The translations under genes were made by a program, and so were the position numbers. This document shows, piece after piece, positions 54,269 to 62,919 of a stretch of DNA of 64,000 nt; the first letter of the stretch is position 1, and each line of letters starts with the position of its first letter. The DNA comes from Pontibacter actiniarum (GTDB lineage: Bacteria > Bacteroidota > Bacteroidia > Cytophagales > Hymenobacteraceae), in the NCBI RefSeq assembly GCF_003585765.1, contig NZ_CP021235.1, forward strand, positions 1,798,001-1,862,000, given 5' to 3'. The notes beneath the pieces were generated by a model. That model made no database searches. It had not been told where the DNA came from and was given only the letters and a program-made list of their open reading frames with translations.

Positions 54269-54925
54269 TTACTTGTTGCCTTTGGCGTGGTCAGCCAGGA
54301 ACTTCTCAAGGCCGCTGTCTGTCAGCGGGTGCTTCAGCAGGCCTGTGATCACGTTCAGCGGGCAGGTAACCACATCGGCTCCCACCTCAGCGCACTGCAC
54401 CAGGTGCATGACGTGGCGCACGGAAGCCGCCAGTACTTGCGTTTGGTAGCCATAGTTGCCGTAGATCTGCACGATCTGCTCAATTAGCTGCATGCCATCC
54501 GTAGAGATATCATCCAGGCGGCCTACAAAAGGAGAAACGTACGTAGCTCCTGCCTTAGCCGCCAGAATAGCCTGCCCAGCCGAGAACACCAGCGTACAGT
54601 TGGTTTTGATGCCCTTCTCGCTGAAATAACGGATAGCTTTTACGCCGTCGCGGATCATCGGCACTTTCACCACGATGTTCGGGTGCAGCTCTGCCAGGAA
54701 CTCGCCTTCGCGCACGATGCCTTCAAAATCAGTGGCAATAACTTCTGCACTGATGTCGCCATCCACTATCTCGCTTATTTTCTTATAGTGTGCAATTACA
54801 TTGTCGTGGCCAAAAATACCCTCTTTCGCCATAAGCGACGGGTTTGTGGTTACGCCATCAAGCACGCCGAGGTCATGCGCCTCCTGAATTTCCTGCAGGT
54901 TTGCAGTATCAATAAAGAATTTCAT
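54269..54925 (-). CDS. fsa: Fructose-6-phosphate aldolase / transaldolase-like protein
   Basis: The 218-residue class I aldolase has the family opening [16 protein letters not shown], the [11 protein letters not shown] loop and the Schiff-base Lys in [10 protein letters not shown]. Length matches FsaA/TalC, which cleave or form fructose 6-phosphate from dihydroxyacetone and glyceraldehyde 3-phosphate, and not the longer TalB. Short transaldolases of this type may also serve the pentose phosphate pathway, so the exact reaction is not certain. Confidence 0.9.
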   Translation of the reverse strand: MKFFIDTANLQEIQEAHDLGVLDGVTTNPSLMAKEGIFGHDNVIAHYKKISEIVDGDISAEVIATDFEGIVREGEFLAELHPNIVVKVPMIRDGVKAIRYFSEKGIKTNCTLVFSAGQAILAAKAGATYVSPFVGRLDDISTDGMQLIEQIVQIYGNYGYQTQVLAASVRHVMHLVQCAEVGADVVTCPLNVITGLLKHPLTDSGLEKFLADHAKGNK

Positions 54926-55040
54926 AATGCTGGTGATCTAGTAGGTTTTCTCTACAAATCTAACGCATTAATCGGGAATCCGGAAAGAATGTGGTGAAAT
55001 TTGAATGGCTGTGGAAGCCTTGGGGATAGGGCAAAAAAAA

Positions 55041-55136
55041 GTGGCAAACCGAACATCGCGCCGCTACAACCGCTTACCCTTGCTACCTTCCGGTCCTGGA
55101 GGAGTTCAGCGGGAGCTGGCCGTGCCGATTTGCCGT
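55041..55136 (-). ncRNA. ffs: 4.5S SRP RNA (small bacterial type)
   Basis: The minus strand carries the invariant SRP loop CAGGACCGGAAGGTAGCAAG, with the GGAAG tetraloop region and the symmetric asymmetric-loop bases. GGCAAATCGG at the 5' end pairs with CGGTTTGCC at the 3' end to form one long hairpin of about 95 nt. A run of eight T on that strand (55033-55040) ends it. A consensus Bacteroidota promoter lies just upstream. It binds Ffh (gene at 36004) in protein targeting. Confidence 0.92.
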
Positions 55137-55138
55137 TA

Positions 55139-55169
55139 CAAAAGTACGGACAAAATCTTTAATTACAAA
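55139..55169 (-). promoter_or_regulatory. Bacteroidota primary-sigma promoter of the SRP RNA
   Basis: On the minus strand, TTTG (55169-55166) and TACTTTTG (55146-55139) are separated by exactly 19 bases. This is the TTTG-N19-TAnnTTTG consensus, ending 3-5 bases before the predicted RNA 5' end. Confidence 0.75.
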
Positions 55170-55408
55170 CTTTAGGCTAAATAAAAACTACACGATCGGC
55201 CTTCCGAGACCATTGCAACTCTGGGCCAGCAGGTTAGGCCAGAGAAAAAAATAAAACCTTTTCAAGCGGGGCGGTACACGCTGTACGTAAGGGCAGCTTC
55301 TCCCTTCTCCTCTTAGCTTTACGTCCGGGCCAGGCTATAAGAAAGCTCCCTTGCCCGGCAACCGCGAGTTCTCCTTAAATAAAATTGCCTTGTACCACCA
55401 AACTACCT

Positions 55409-55416
55409 TACCTTTG
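55409..55416 (+). promoter_or_regulatory. Candidate -7 element for guaA
   Basis: TACCTTTG ends 3 bases before the guaA ATG at 55420. With initiation normally 4-7 bases after the -7 box, the message would have almost no leader. A TTG near 55385 is the only weak -33 candidate. Confidence 0.45.
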
Positions 55417-55419
55417 CGC

Positions 55420-56949
55420 ATGCCAGAAAAAATTCTCATCCTCGATTTTGGTTCGCAGTATACCCAGCTTATTGCCAGAAGGGTTCGCGAACTTAACGTG
55501 TACTGCGAGATTTTCCCGTACAATAACGTGCCGGAACTCACAGACGAAGTAAAAGGCGTTATCCTTTCGGGCAGCCCCTGCTCTGTACGCGACGCTGAAC
55601 ACCCCAACATTGACCTGGACCAGTACCTAGGAAAGCTGCCTGTGCTGGCCGTGTGCTACGGCGCACAGCTGATCGCACATGAAAAAGGCGGTGAGGTTAC
55701 CCCTTCTACCATTCGGGAGTACGGCCGTGCCCGCCTGAGCGTGCTGCACAACCACGACCGCCTGCTGAAGGAGCTCACGCTCGGTTCGGTGGTGTGGATG
55801 TCGCACGGAGACACGATCAGGGAGATACCGGACAACTTTGAGGTGATTGCCAGCACCGACAGCGTACGCGTGGCCGCATACAAACTCCGCGACCAGGATA
55901 CCTACGGGATTCAGTTTCACCCGGAAGTAACGCACTCCGACGAGGGCAAGACCCTGTTGCGCAACTTTGTGGTGCATATCTGCGGATGCCTCCAGGACTG
56001 GACATCGGAGCAGTTTATAGATGCCACCGTTGCCGAGCTGAAAGAGCAGATCGGCAACGATAAAGTAGTACTGGGCCTTTCAGGCGGTGTGGACTCCAGC
56101 GTGGCCGCCATGCTCATCCACCAGGCGATCGGCAAAAACCTGTACTGCATATTTGTGGACAACGGCCTGCTGCGCAAAAACGAGTTCGAAACCGTGCTGG
56201 ATTCTTACAAGCACATGGGGCTGAACGTAAAAGGCGTGGACGCCAAAGAAAAGTTCTACACTGCCCTGGCCGGGCTGACAGACCCGGAACAGAAGCGCAA
56301 GGCCATCGGCCGCGTATTTATAGAGGTATTTGACGACGAAGCGCACCAGATTGAGGATGTGAAGTGGCTGGCGCAGGGCACCATTTACCCGGACGTGATT
56401 GAGTCGATGAGTGTAAAAGGACCTTCTGCCACCATTAAGTCGCACCACAACGTAGGTGGCTTGCCAGACTTTATGAAGCTGAAAGTGGTGGAGCCGCTTA
56501 AAACACTTTTCAAAGACGAAGTGCGTTTAGTAGGCAGAACCATGGAGATCGACGAAACCATACTTGGCCGCCACCCCTTCCCGGGCCCGGGCCTTGCCAT
56601 CCGTATTCTGGGAGACATCACACCAGAAAAAGTACAGGTGCTGCAGCAGGTGGACCATATCTTCATCAGCAACCTGAAAAAATCAGGGCTGTACGATGAG
56701 GTATGGCAGGCAGGCGCTATCCTGACCCCTGTGCAGTCTGTGGGGGTGATGGGCGATGAGCGCACCTACGAAAACGTAGTGGCGCTGCGCGCCGTGACCA
56801 GTATAGACGGCATGACGGCAGACTGGAGCCGTTTACCGTATGAGTTTCTGGCCGACGTGTCGAACGAGATCATCAACAAAGTAAAAGGCGTAAACCGCGT
56901 GGTGTACGATATCAGCTCGAAGCCACCTGCCACTATTGAGTGGGAATAA
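55420..56949 (+). CDS. guaA: GMP synthase (glutamine-hydrolysing)
   Basis: The ATG at 55420 gives 509 residues and starts at the conserved [15 protein letters not shown]. The upstream in-frame ATG at 55351 adds an unlike leader. The glutamine amidotransferase domain has [12 protein letters not shown] with the nucleophile Cys and [11 protein letters not shown]. The ATP-pyrophosphatase domain has [15 protein letters not shown], and the C-terminal dimerisation domain ends KPPATIEWE. It converts XMP to GMP. A -7-like box lies only 3 bases upstream of the ATG, so the mRNA may be leaderless. Confidence 0.96.
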   Translation: MPEKILILDFGSQYTQLIARRVRELNVYCEIFPYNNVPELTDEVKGVILSGSPCSVRDAEHPNIDLDQYLGKLPVLAVCYGAQLIAHEKGGEVTPSTIREYGRARLSVLHNHDRLLKELTLGSVVWMSHGDTIREIPDNFEVIASTDSVRVAAYKLRDQDTYGIQFHPEVTHSDEGKTLLRNFVVHICGCLQDWTSEQFIDATVAELKEQIGNDKVVLGLSGGVDSSVAAMLIHQAIGKNLYCIFVDNGLLRKNEFETVLDSYKHMGLNVKGVDAKEKFYTALAGLTDPEQKRKAIGRVFIEVFDDEAHQIEDVKWLAQGTIYPDVIESMSVKGPSATIKSHHNVGGLPDFMKLKVVEPLKTLFKDEVRLVGRTMEIDETILGRHPFPGPGLAIRILGDITPEKVQVLQQVDHIFISNLKKSGLYDEVWQAGAILTPVQSVGVMGDERTYENVVALRAVTSIDGMTADWSRLPYEFLADVSNEIINKVKGVNRVVYDISSKPPATIEWE

Positions 56950-56954
56950 CCATC

Positions 56955-57028
56955 ATGAGTGAACTTGAATGAGTGACTGGGTGATTAAAAGAAATTCTAA
57001 TTACGCAGTCGCTCATTTGCTCATTCAA
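56955..57028. repeat. Inverted intergenic repeat (TTGAATGAGTGACTG type)
   Basis: Left arm 56955-56980 and right arm 57006-57028 are complementary in blocks (TTGAATGAG with CTCATTCAA, GACTG with CAGTC). It lies between guaA and the TPR/binding-protein gene. Confidence 0.5.
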
Positions 57029-57041
57029 AACGAGTCAACAC

Positions 57042-58742
57042 ATGAACAGAAGCATCCGGAAAAACATTGCTGGTGTAGCGCTTGCCGCAGCACTGGCACT
57101 ACCTGCACTGGCGCAGACACAAGACCCTGCCACCACTTACAGCAACGGAAAGGTACTGCTGCAGCAGCAACGCTATGATTTAGCCATGGCAGAACTGCTG
57201 CCGCTCACAAACACTGGCAGCGCCTACGCGCCGGAGGCTTCTTACTTTTATGCGCTGGCAGCCCTGAAGAGCGGCAAAACAGACGAAGCCTACAAGATGC
57301 TGCTACAGCTGCAGAACCAGCACCCGAGCTGGGAAGGCATGGCTGACGCAGACTACTTACTGGCAAACGTGCTGTTTGAACAGGGAGAGTACGAGCGCGC
57401 CCTGAGCAAGCTGCAGGAGCTACAGGGCACCTCCCTCGCCAGCGATGCAGAAGGGCTTAAAAGGTACTACCTGATGCGGGTAAACGACAGAGGCCGCTAT
57501 GAGCAGCTGATGCGCCGCTTCGGCTCAGACAAGACAGTAGCCCAGGTATACGCAGATAAATTAATCGCAGGATGGTACAGGCCGCAGGACCGCCAACTGC
57601 TGGAGAGCCTGGTGCAGGAGTTTAAGCTAGACCGTAACCGCTACCTGAGCAAAGCGGCCCTTAACAACAAAGGCTACGATGTGGCCCTGCTCCTACCCTT
57701 CCAGCTAAACCAACCGTACTCCCAGACTGCCCGTAAAAACCAGTTCGTGACCGACATGTACGCCGGTATGAAACTGGCCCAGGACTCGCTTATGCAGCAA
57801 GGCATAAACATCAACCTGTTCACCTACGACACCAGCGCGGACACTGTGGGTGTGAAGCGCGTGCTGGAACTGCCGGAGGTGCAGCAAATGGACCTGCTGA
57901 TCGGGCCAATCTATAAGTCCACGGCAAAGGTGGCGGCACGCTATGCCGCCAAAAACAACATCAACGTCATCAACCCGCTGTCGCAGGACGTGGACATGGC
58001 CAAGGGGAACAACAACGTGTTTCTGTTTGAGTCTTCCATCGCAACGCAGGCCCGCCAGGCCGCTACCTTCGCGTACCAGAACTTCTCGCCCAAAACAGCC
58101 ACAATCCTGTTTGAGAACGCCAAAGAGGACACGACCTTTGCCTACTTTTACCGCCAGCAGTTCCAGAAACTGGGTGGCAAGGTAAAGACCTACAAAAAGT
58201 TTAACCCTGCCGAGGCCACCGCCACGGCTACCGCGTTTAACAACCTGAAGCTGGAGGATATTGGCCACCTGGCTGTGTTCTCTGATAAAATGACGGCAGC
58301 AGTTAACGCCACCAGCACACTGCAGAGCAAAGCTCCAAAGCTGCCGCTGATCACTTACGACAAGTGGCTGGACATAAACCAGATCACGCTGCGCCAGCTC
58401 GATAACCTGGAGGCGTACTTCGTTAGCCCAAAGTACATAGACAAGCAAAAGCCGGAAAGCAAGTGGTTCCGGGAGAAGTACATCAGCAAGTATAACCTGA
58501 CGCCGTCGCAGTACGCCTACGCCGGCTTTGAGATGCTGTACTACTTCGGGCAGCTGCTGCACCAGTACGGGCCGCAGTTCAACGGGCAGTTGGCAGCAAC
58601 AGGTGTACACCCTGGCGTATTTTACAACGGCGTAGGCTACACTGACCGCAGCCAGAACAACCAACTGCAGACGGATAACCAGTTTGTGCCCATCACCAAG
58701 CTGGACAACCTGGAGCTAACCGTCGTAAACCCTGTTTTTTAA
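57042..58742 (+). CDS. TPR plus periplasmic-binding-protein lipid-free exported protein (LpoA-like layout)
   Basis: The 566-residue protein has a signal peptide (cleavage after LPALAQ, about residue 25), a TPR region at about 28-195 (YSNGKVLLQQQRYDLAMAEL, ASYFYALAALKSGKTDEAYK, LANVLFEQGEYERALSKLQEL) and a type I periplasmic-binding fold at about 212-560 (VALLLPF, MYAGMKLAQDSL, LIGPIYKSTAKVAARYA, NVINPLSQD). This order is that of LpoA, the outer-membrane activator of the peptidoglycan synthase PBP1A, but the Cys of a lipobox is missing. Bacteroidota homologues are often listed as substrate-binding proteins. A link to cell-wall synthesis is inferred. Confidence 0.8.
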   Translation: MNRSIRKNIAGVALAAALALPALAQTQDPATTYSNGKVLLQQQRYDLAMAELLPLTNTGSAYAPEASYFYALAALKSGKTDEAYKMLLQLQNQHPSWEGMADADYLLANVLFEQGEYERALSKLQELQGTSLASDAEGLKRYYLMRVNDRGRYEQLMRRFGSDKTVAQVYADKLIAGWYRPQDRQLLESLVQEFKLDRNRYLSKAALNNKGYDVALLLPFQLNQPYSQTARKNQFVTDMYAGMKLAQDSLMQQGININLFTYDTSADTVGVKRVLELPEVQQMDLLIGPIYKSTAKVAARYAAKNNINVINPLSQDVDMAKGNNNVFLFESSIATQARQAATFAYQNFSPKTATILFENAKEDTTFAYFYRQQFQKLGGKVKTYKKFNPAEATATATAFNNLKLEDIGHLAVFSDKMTAAVNATSTLQSKAPKLPLITYDKWLDINQITLRQLDNLEAYFVSPKYIDKQKPESKWFREKYISKYNLTPSQYAYAGFEMLYYFGQLLHQYGPQFNGQLAATGVHPGVFYNGVGYTDRSQNNQLQTDNQFVPITKLDNLELTVVNPVF

Positions 58743-58773
58743 TCAAGACCACCATTAAAGACCATTACACTGT

Positions 58774-60072
58774 ATGATACAAGCACCAGTAAGCAACGAG
58801 CTGTTCCTTCGCGCGCAAAGCAGCATTCCCGGCGGAGTTAACTCCCCTGTCCGTGCATTTAGAGCCGTAGGAGGCAATCCGCGTTTCATGGTTTCGGCCA
58901 AAGGGCCTTATATGTTCGACGAAGACGGTAACCGCTACATCGACCTGATCAACTCCTGGGGCCCCATGATTCTGGGCCACGCAGCGGATGTGGTGAACGA
59001 GGCCGTAAAAGAGGCCATCCCGAACTCCCTCTCTTTCGGAGCGCCCACCCGCAAGGAAATTGAGATTGCCGAGCTGATTGTGAGCATGGTGCCAAGTATA
59101 GAGAAAGTGCGCATGGTAAACTCGGGCACAGAGGCTACCATGTCGGCTATTCGTGTGGCGCGTGGCTTTACCGGGCGCGATAAGATCATAAAGTTTGAAG
59201 GCTGCTACCATGGCCACGGCGACTCATTCCTGATCTCTGCCGGTAGCGGGGCCATTACGCTTGGCGTGCCCGACAGCCCCGGTGTAACCAAAGGCACCGC
59301 CAACGACACCCTCACCGCGCCTTTCAACAACCTGGATGCAGTACGCACACTGGTTGAGGCCAACAAAGGGCAGGTAGCCGCCATCATCCTGGAGCCTGTA
59401 GCGGGCAACATGGGCCTTGTAACGCCTGCGCATGGCTTCCTGCAAGGCCTCCGCGACCTATGCGACCAAGAAGGGATCATCCTTATTTTTGACGAGGTAA
59501 TGACCGGCTTCAGGCTTTCAGCCGGTGGCGCGCAGCAGCTTTACGGTGTTACACCAGACATGAGCACCATGGGCAAGATCATTGGCGGCGGCATGCCGGT
59601 AGGCGCTTACGGCGGCAAGAAAGAGATCATGGACTTTGTGGCCCCTGCCGGCCCTGTTTACCAGGCAGGCACCCTGTCGGGCAACCCCATCGCCATGTCG
59701 GCGGGAATGGCCATGCTGACTTACCTGAAAGAGCACCCGGAGGTGTACACGCAGCTGGAGCAGACCACCGCCAGCATGGTGGCCGGCATGCAGCAGAACA
59801 TGCAGAAGCTGGGCCTGAACTTCACGATCAACCGTGTAGGCTCCATGTTCAGCATCTTCTTTACAGAGCAGCCTGTTACTGATTTCGAGAGCGCCAAAAC
59901 ATCTGACACGGCTTTCTTTGGCCGCTACTTCAATGCCATGCTGCAGCGGGGCGTGTACCTGGCCCCATCGCAGTACGAAGCCCTGTTCGTGTCTACGGCC
60001 ATCTCCGAGGAGCTGGTGGCGCAGTATGTACAGGCCAACTACGAGGCACTGCAGGAGGCACTGCAAGCCTAA
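58774..60072 (+). CDS. hemL: Glutamate-1-semialdehyde 2,1-aminomutase
   Basis: The 432-residue PLP enzyme makes 5-aminolevulinate from glutamate-1-semialdehyde for haem and other tetrapyrroles. [16 protein letters not shown], the EVMTGFRL loop and the PLP Lys in [16 protein letters not shown] are present. Length and N-terminal [13 protein letters not shown] are standard. It starts 31 bases after the LpoA-like gene and may be read with it. A strong terminator follows. Confidence 0.95.
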   Translation: MIQAPVSNELFLRAQSSIPGGVNSPVRAFRAVGGNPRFMVSAKGPYMFDEDGNRYIDLINSWGPMILGHAADVVNEAVKEAIPNSLSFGAPTRKEIEIAELIVSMVPSIEKVRMVNSGTEATMSAIRVARGFTGRDKIIKFEGCYHGHGDSFLISAGSGAITLGVPDSPGVTKGTANDTLTAPFNNLDAVRTLVEANKGQVAAIILEPVAGNMGLVTPAHGFLQGLRDLCDQEGIILIFDEVMTGFRLSAGGAQQLYGVTPDMSTMGKIIGGGMPVGAYGGKKEIMDFVAPAGPVYQAGTLSGNPIAMSAGMAMLTYLKEHPEVYTQLEQTTASMVAGMQQNMQKLGLNFTINRVGSMFSIFFTEQPVTDFESAKTSDTAFFGRYFNAMLQRGVYLAPSQYEALFVSTAISEELVAQYVQANYEALQEALQA

Positions 60073-60080
60073 GCAAGTAT

Positions 60081-60131
60081 AAAAAGCAAAAGCGGCGACA
60101 CCAGCAAAAGGTGCCGCCGCTTTTGCTTTTT
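60081..60131. terminator. Terminator after hemL
   Basis: The arms 60081-60097 and 60115-60131 are complementary over 17 bp, with A and T runs outside. An AAGTATA word abuts the left arm. Confidence 0.87.
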
Positions 60132-60187
60132 ATGTTTGATACATAGGCCGCTTCTCCTTACTTTTACATTCCTAAATACCCACCAAC

Positions 60188-60724
60188 ATGATTTTATCAG
60201 ACAAACAGATACTGGAGGAGATTGAGAAGGGCACCATTCTGGTGGAGCCGTTTGATCGCTCCTGCCTTGGCACGAACTCCTACGATGTGCACCTGGGCCG
60301 CTACCTGGCTCAGTACACCGACGAAGTGCTGGACGCCCGCAAACACAATGAAATTGAAACGTTCGAGATACCGGAGGAGGGCTTTGTGCTGGAGCCAGGC
60401 AACCTGTACCTGGGCGTAACCCTGGAGTATACCGAAACCCATGCGCACGTGCCGTTCCTGGAGGGGAAATCCAGTGTGGGCCGCCTCGGGATCGATATCC
60501 ACGCCACGGCCGGCAAAGGCGATGTTGGCTTCTGCAACACCTGGACTCTGGAGATTTCTGTGTCGCAGAAAGTACGCGTGTATTACGGCATGCCGATTGG
60601 CCAGCTGATCTACTTTGAGGTAAAAGGGGGCATAGAGAACTACTACAACACCAAGAAGAACGCCAAGTACAACCACCGCACCATCACACCAGTGGAGTCG
60701 ATGATGTGGATGAACGAGTGGTAA
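60188..60724 (+). CDS. dcd: dCTP deaminase
   Basis: The 178-residue enzyme converts dCTP to dUTP for thymidylate synthesis. MILSDKQILEEIEKG, SYDVHLG, the EGKSSVGRLGI segment with the conserved Ser-Ser and Arg, and GFCNTWTLEI (region of the catalytic Glu) match the dCTP deaminase/dUTPase-fold family. Length is normal. A bifunctional deaminase/dUTPase cannot be excluded. It has a possible promoter with TTTG and TACTTTTA some 30-55 bases upstream. Confidence 0.92.
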   Translation: MILSDKQILEEIEKGTILVEPFDRSCLGTNSYDVHLGRYLAQYTDEVLDARKHNEIETFEIPEEGFVLEPGNLYLGVTLEYTETHAHVPFLEGKSSVGRLGIDIHATAGKGDVGFCNTWTLEISVSQKVRVYYGMPIGQLIYFEVKGGIENYYNTKKNAKYNHRTITPVESMMWMNEW

Positions 60725-60744
60725 CACCATCCTTGTAAAAATAT

Positions 60745-60782
60745 AAAAAAGCCCGTTTAATATTAGGTTAAACGGGCTTTTT
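60745..60782 (+). terminator. Terminator after dcd
   Basis: AAAAAGCCCGTTTA pairs with TAAACGGGCTTTTT around a short loop, with a T run at the end. Confidence 0.85.
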
Positions 60783-60906
60783 GGCATAGTATATGCACTA
60801 TATTAGGTAAACAAATTACTTGCGCCGGCTGGAATCTTTAGGGAAAAAGCCTCGTTGTAAGAAGTAAGTAAGCATTGAAAACAAAACTAAAAAGGAAGGA
60901 TAAGTT

Positions 60907-61362
60907 ATGAAAAAGGTACTGGTAATGATTTGCATGATGTTCGGGTGTACATTTGCTACAAAAGCAAACGGGGATAAGTCTTCGAAAGCGGTGGCAAATG
61001 CAAGGGCCAAGCACATTTCGGATCAAATGATCCGGGACCTGCGCCTGAATAACTACCAATCCAGAAAAATCAGGGAAATAAACCAGCAGGTAGCGGAGCA
61101 GATAACTGCAATTGAGCAGCAGTATGCCGGCGACCCTGCCAAGGTAGAGGAACTTTGCAAAAACGTGTGCGCTAGCCGCGACCTTTACCTGGAGAATGTG
61201 CTGAGCACCGTGCAGTACAACTCGTACTTCGGCGACCGTAAAGCATACAACCAGGAAGACAGGAAATTTGCCTCCAGCCTGCTTAACGGGCAGGAAGCCG
61301 GTGGCGGTATTGCCGCCGCAGAGGGGCAGACCGCTACAAACGGAACGGTTAGTATTAACTAA
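60907..61362 (+). CDS. Small exported helical protein, unknown
   Basis: The 151-residue protein has a signal peptide (about 1-20, cleaved after ATKA) and a helical body with two Cys in LCKNVCASRDLYLENVL. The pattern LRLNNYQSRKIREINQQVAEQI resembles Spy/CpxP- or LTXXQ-like proteins, periplasmic stress chaperones, but the match is loose. The C-terminus is Gly/Ala/Thr-rich. It is isolated and ends in a very strong bidirectional terminator. Confidence 0.6.
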   Translation: MKKVLVMICMMFGCTFATKANGDKSSKAVANARAKHISDQMIRDLRLNNYQSRKIREINQQVAEQITAIEQQYAGDPAKVEELCKNVCASRDLYLENVLSTVQYNSYFGDRKAYNQEDRKFASSLLNGQEAGGGIAAAEGQTATNGTVSIN

Positions 61363-61390
61363 GCACCCCTGCAAACATACCTTTTACCTT

Positions 61391-61448
61391 GTATACTAAA
61401 ACAGCAGCGCCGCCCCGAAACCGGGGCGGCGCTGCTGTTTTAGTATAC
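61391..61448. terminator. Bidirectional terminator with 26-bp perfect stem
   Basis: The arms 61391-61416 and 61423-61448 are exactly complementary. Its core GCAGCGCCGCCCC is flanked by TAAAA/TTTTA tracts and outer GTATAC ends. It ends both the exported-protein gene (plus) and gldC (minus). Confidence 0.92.
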
Positions 61449-61458
61449 CTGCAAGCAA

Positions 61459-61797
61459 TTAGCCGTTCTTCTGGCGCTCCTCCTCCACATGGTCAGAGAG
61501 CTCTTTGCAAAGGGCTCTGATTTTGTCGGCCATTACCTGGTCGCTGGTGGCGGTGGCAATGCTTTGCGCCATGGCACCCATCGTATCGATGTAAAAATAC
61601 TTCATTTCGTCCACCGGCATGTCCTTCGTCCAAAGGTCTATTTTCATGGTGCCGGCCTCGTCTCTGTCCCAGAGCGAGATGTTTATAGCCTTGGCAAAGT
61701 GGATCTTATCTCCTGCATCTGTTGCACGCCAGCTGATGGCTTCCGGTACGCGGTTATCATCCAGGGCAATGCTAAAGTATATTTCTGACTTCTTCAT
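61459..61797 (-). CDS. gldC: Gliding-motility-associated protein GldC
   Basis: I take the ATG at 61797 (MKKSEIYFSIALDDN), giving 112 residues, the family length. The longer frame to 61881 adds a leader that overlaps the divergent gene's promoter. Conserved features are the opening SEIYFSIALDDNRVPEAISW and the DLWTKDMPVDEMKYFYIDTM block. GldC is a small cytoplasmic protein of the gliding machinery in Bacteroidota. It is not next to other gld genes here. A -7 element TAACTTTG lies 64 bases upstream. Confidence 0.9.
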   Translation of the reverse strand: MKKSEIYFSIALDDNRVPEAISWRATDAGDKIHFAKAINISLWDRDEAGTMKIDLWTKDMPVDEMKYFYIDTMGAMAQSIATATSDQVMADKIRALCKELSDHVEEERQKNG

Positions 61798-61860
61798 GAG
61801 CTCAATGTTAAACTTTATAGTATAGATTTCTCGTAATATGCCTGTTAGTATATATAAGCA

Positions 61861-61868
61861 CAAAGTTA
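61861..61868 (-). promoter_or_regulatory. Candidate -7 element for gldC
   Basis: The minus strand reads TAACTTTG (TAnnTTTG), 64 bases before the gldC ATG. It abuts the ATG of the divergent gene at 61873. Confidence 0.4.
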
Positions 61869-61872
61869 CACG

Positions 61873-62916
61873 ATGCGCCACGGATTTAAAACCCTACTAG
61901 TTTTTTTTACCTTTTTCACCCTTATAGGTTGCTCCAGGCTTCCTGTAACGTCAAAAAAAGGAAAGCTCTACACTATCGCCTTCTACAATACAGAAACGCT
62001 CTATGACACCCAGGATGCCCCAGCTACGCCGGACGAAGCCTTTACACCCGAAGGGGAAATGCAGTGGACACAGGAGCGGTACCAGCAAAAACTGAAGAAC
62101 GTAGCCAGTGTAATAGCTGGCATCGGCGGCAAAAACGGCCCGGCTATTATTGGCTTGGGCGAGATCGAAAACCGGCAGGTGCTGGATGACCTGCTCAACA
62201 CCTCCCCTCTCAGCAAGATCGGTTACAAAGTTATCCATAGGGAGAGCAGCAGCCCGGACGGCCTGGACCTAGCCTTTCTGTACAAGCCGAACGTGTTCAA
62301 ACCCACCTCCACAGAGTACCTCAACAGTGGCCTGAAAGACAAAGCCGCTGCGCAAGAAATCCTGCAGGTGAAGGGGGAGCTGCGCGGGGAGCTGGTCACG
62401 ATCTACGTTAACCACTGGCCTGCGCCTACCCGTACGCGCCGCAGAAGGCAGGATGACAGCCGCCTGCGTGCTGCAGCCACAGCCCTGCGCCAGGAAATTG
62501 ACAAGCAGCAGAAGGCAGACCCAAACACCAGGATCATTGTGATGGGTGATTTTAACGCCGAGCCAGACGCAGAGGTGCTGGAGAAAGCACTACAGGCCAC
62601 GGGCAGACCCGATCCAGCCTATAATGAGGAACTGTTTAACACGCACTACCTTTCCTTTGTGAGCGGCCACGGCAGCTCGCTTAGAGAGGGCAGCCTGCAG
62701 ATGCTGGACCAGATCATGGTCTCCAAATCGTTGGTAGATGAAAAGGGCCCGCTGGAGTACGTACGTGGCTCAGCGGGCATCTACGACCCTGTGAAGATCA
62801 AATACACCTTCGGCAAGTATAAAGAGGCCCCGCGCAGCACCTACAACGGCAGCTTATACTTAGGCGGCTATTCAAATCATTTTCCGGTGTACATACAGGT
62901 GCGCCGGCAGCGCTAA
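61873..62916 (+). CDS. Lipoprotein of the endonuclease/exonuclease/phosphatase fold
   Basis: The 347-residue protein has a lipobox (LIGC, Cys about 20). Its body is an EEP domain: AFYNTETLYDTQD, GLGEIENRQVLDDLL (metal-binding Glu), VNHWPAPTRTRRRRQDDSR, VMGDFNAEPD (DFN catalytic motif) and YSNHFPVYI with the terminal His. It may cleave extracellular nucleic acid or act on a phosphodiester or phosphomonoester. Its substrate is unknown. It is divergent from gldC, with 75 bases between starts. Confidence 0.88.
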   Translation: MRHGFKTLLVFFTFFTLIGCSRLPVTSKKGKLYTIAFYNTETLYDTQDAPATPDEAFTPEGEMQWTQERYQQKLKNVASVIAGIGGKNGPAIIGLGEIENRQVLDDLLNTSPLSKIGYKVIHRESSSPDGLDLAFLYKPNVFKPTSTEYLNSGLKDKAAAQEILQVKGELRGELVTIYVNHWPAPTRTRRRRQDDSRLRAAATALRQEIDKQQKADPNTRIIVMGDFNAEPDAEVLEKALQATGRPDPAYNEELFNTHYLSFVSGHGSSLREGSLQMLDQIMVSKSLVDEKGPLEYVRGSAGIYDPVKIKYTFGKYKEAPRSTYNGSLYLGGYSNHFPVYIQVRRQR

Positions 62917-62919
62917 CAG

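Noticed and set aside
55226..55260. Hairpin CTCTGGGCC...GGCCAGAG followed by A residues upstream of guaA
   Set aside because: The run after it is A rather than T on the plus strand, and on the minus strand the T run precedes the stem, so it is no terminator. No riboswitch core recognised.
57705..58664. A 319-codon minus-strand frame opposite the TPR/binding-protein gene
   Set aside because: Antisense composition only. The opposite strand is well supported.
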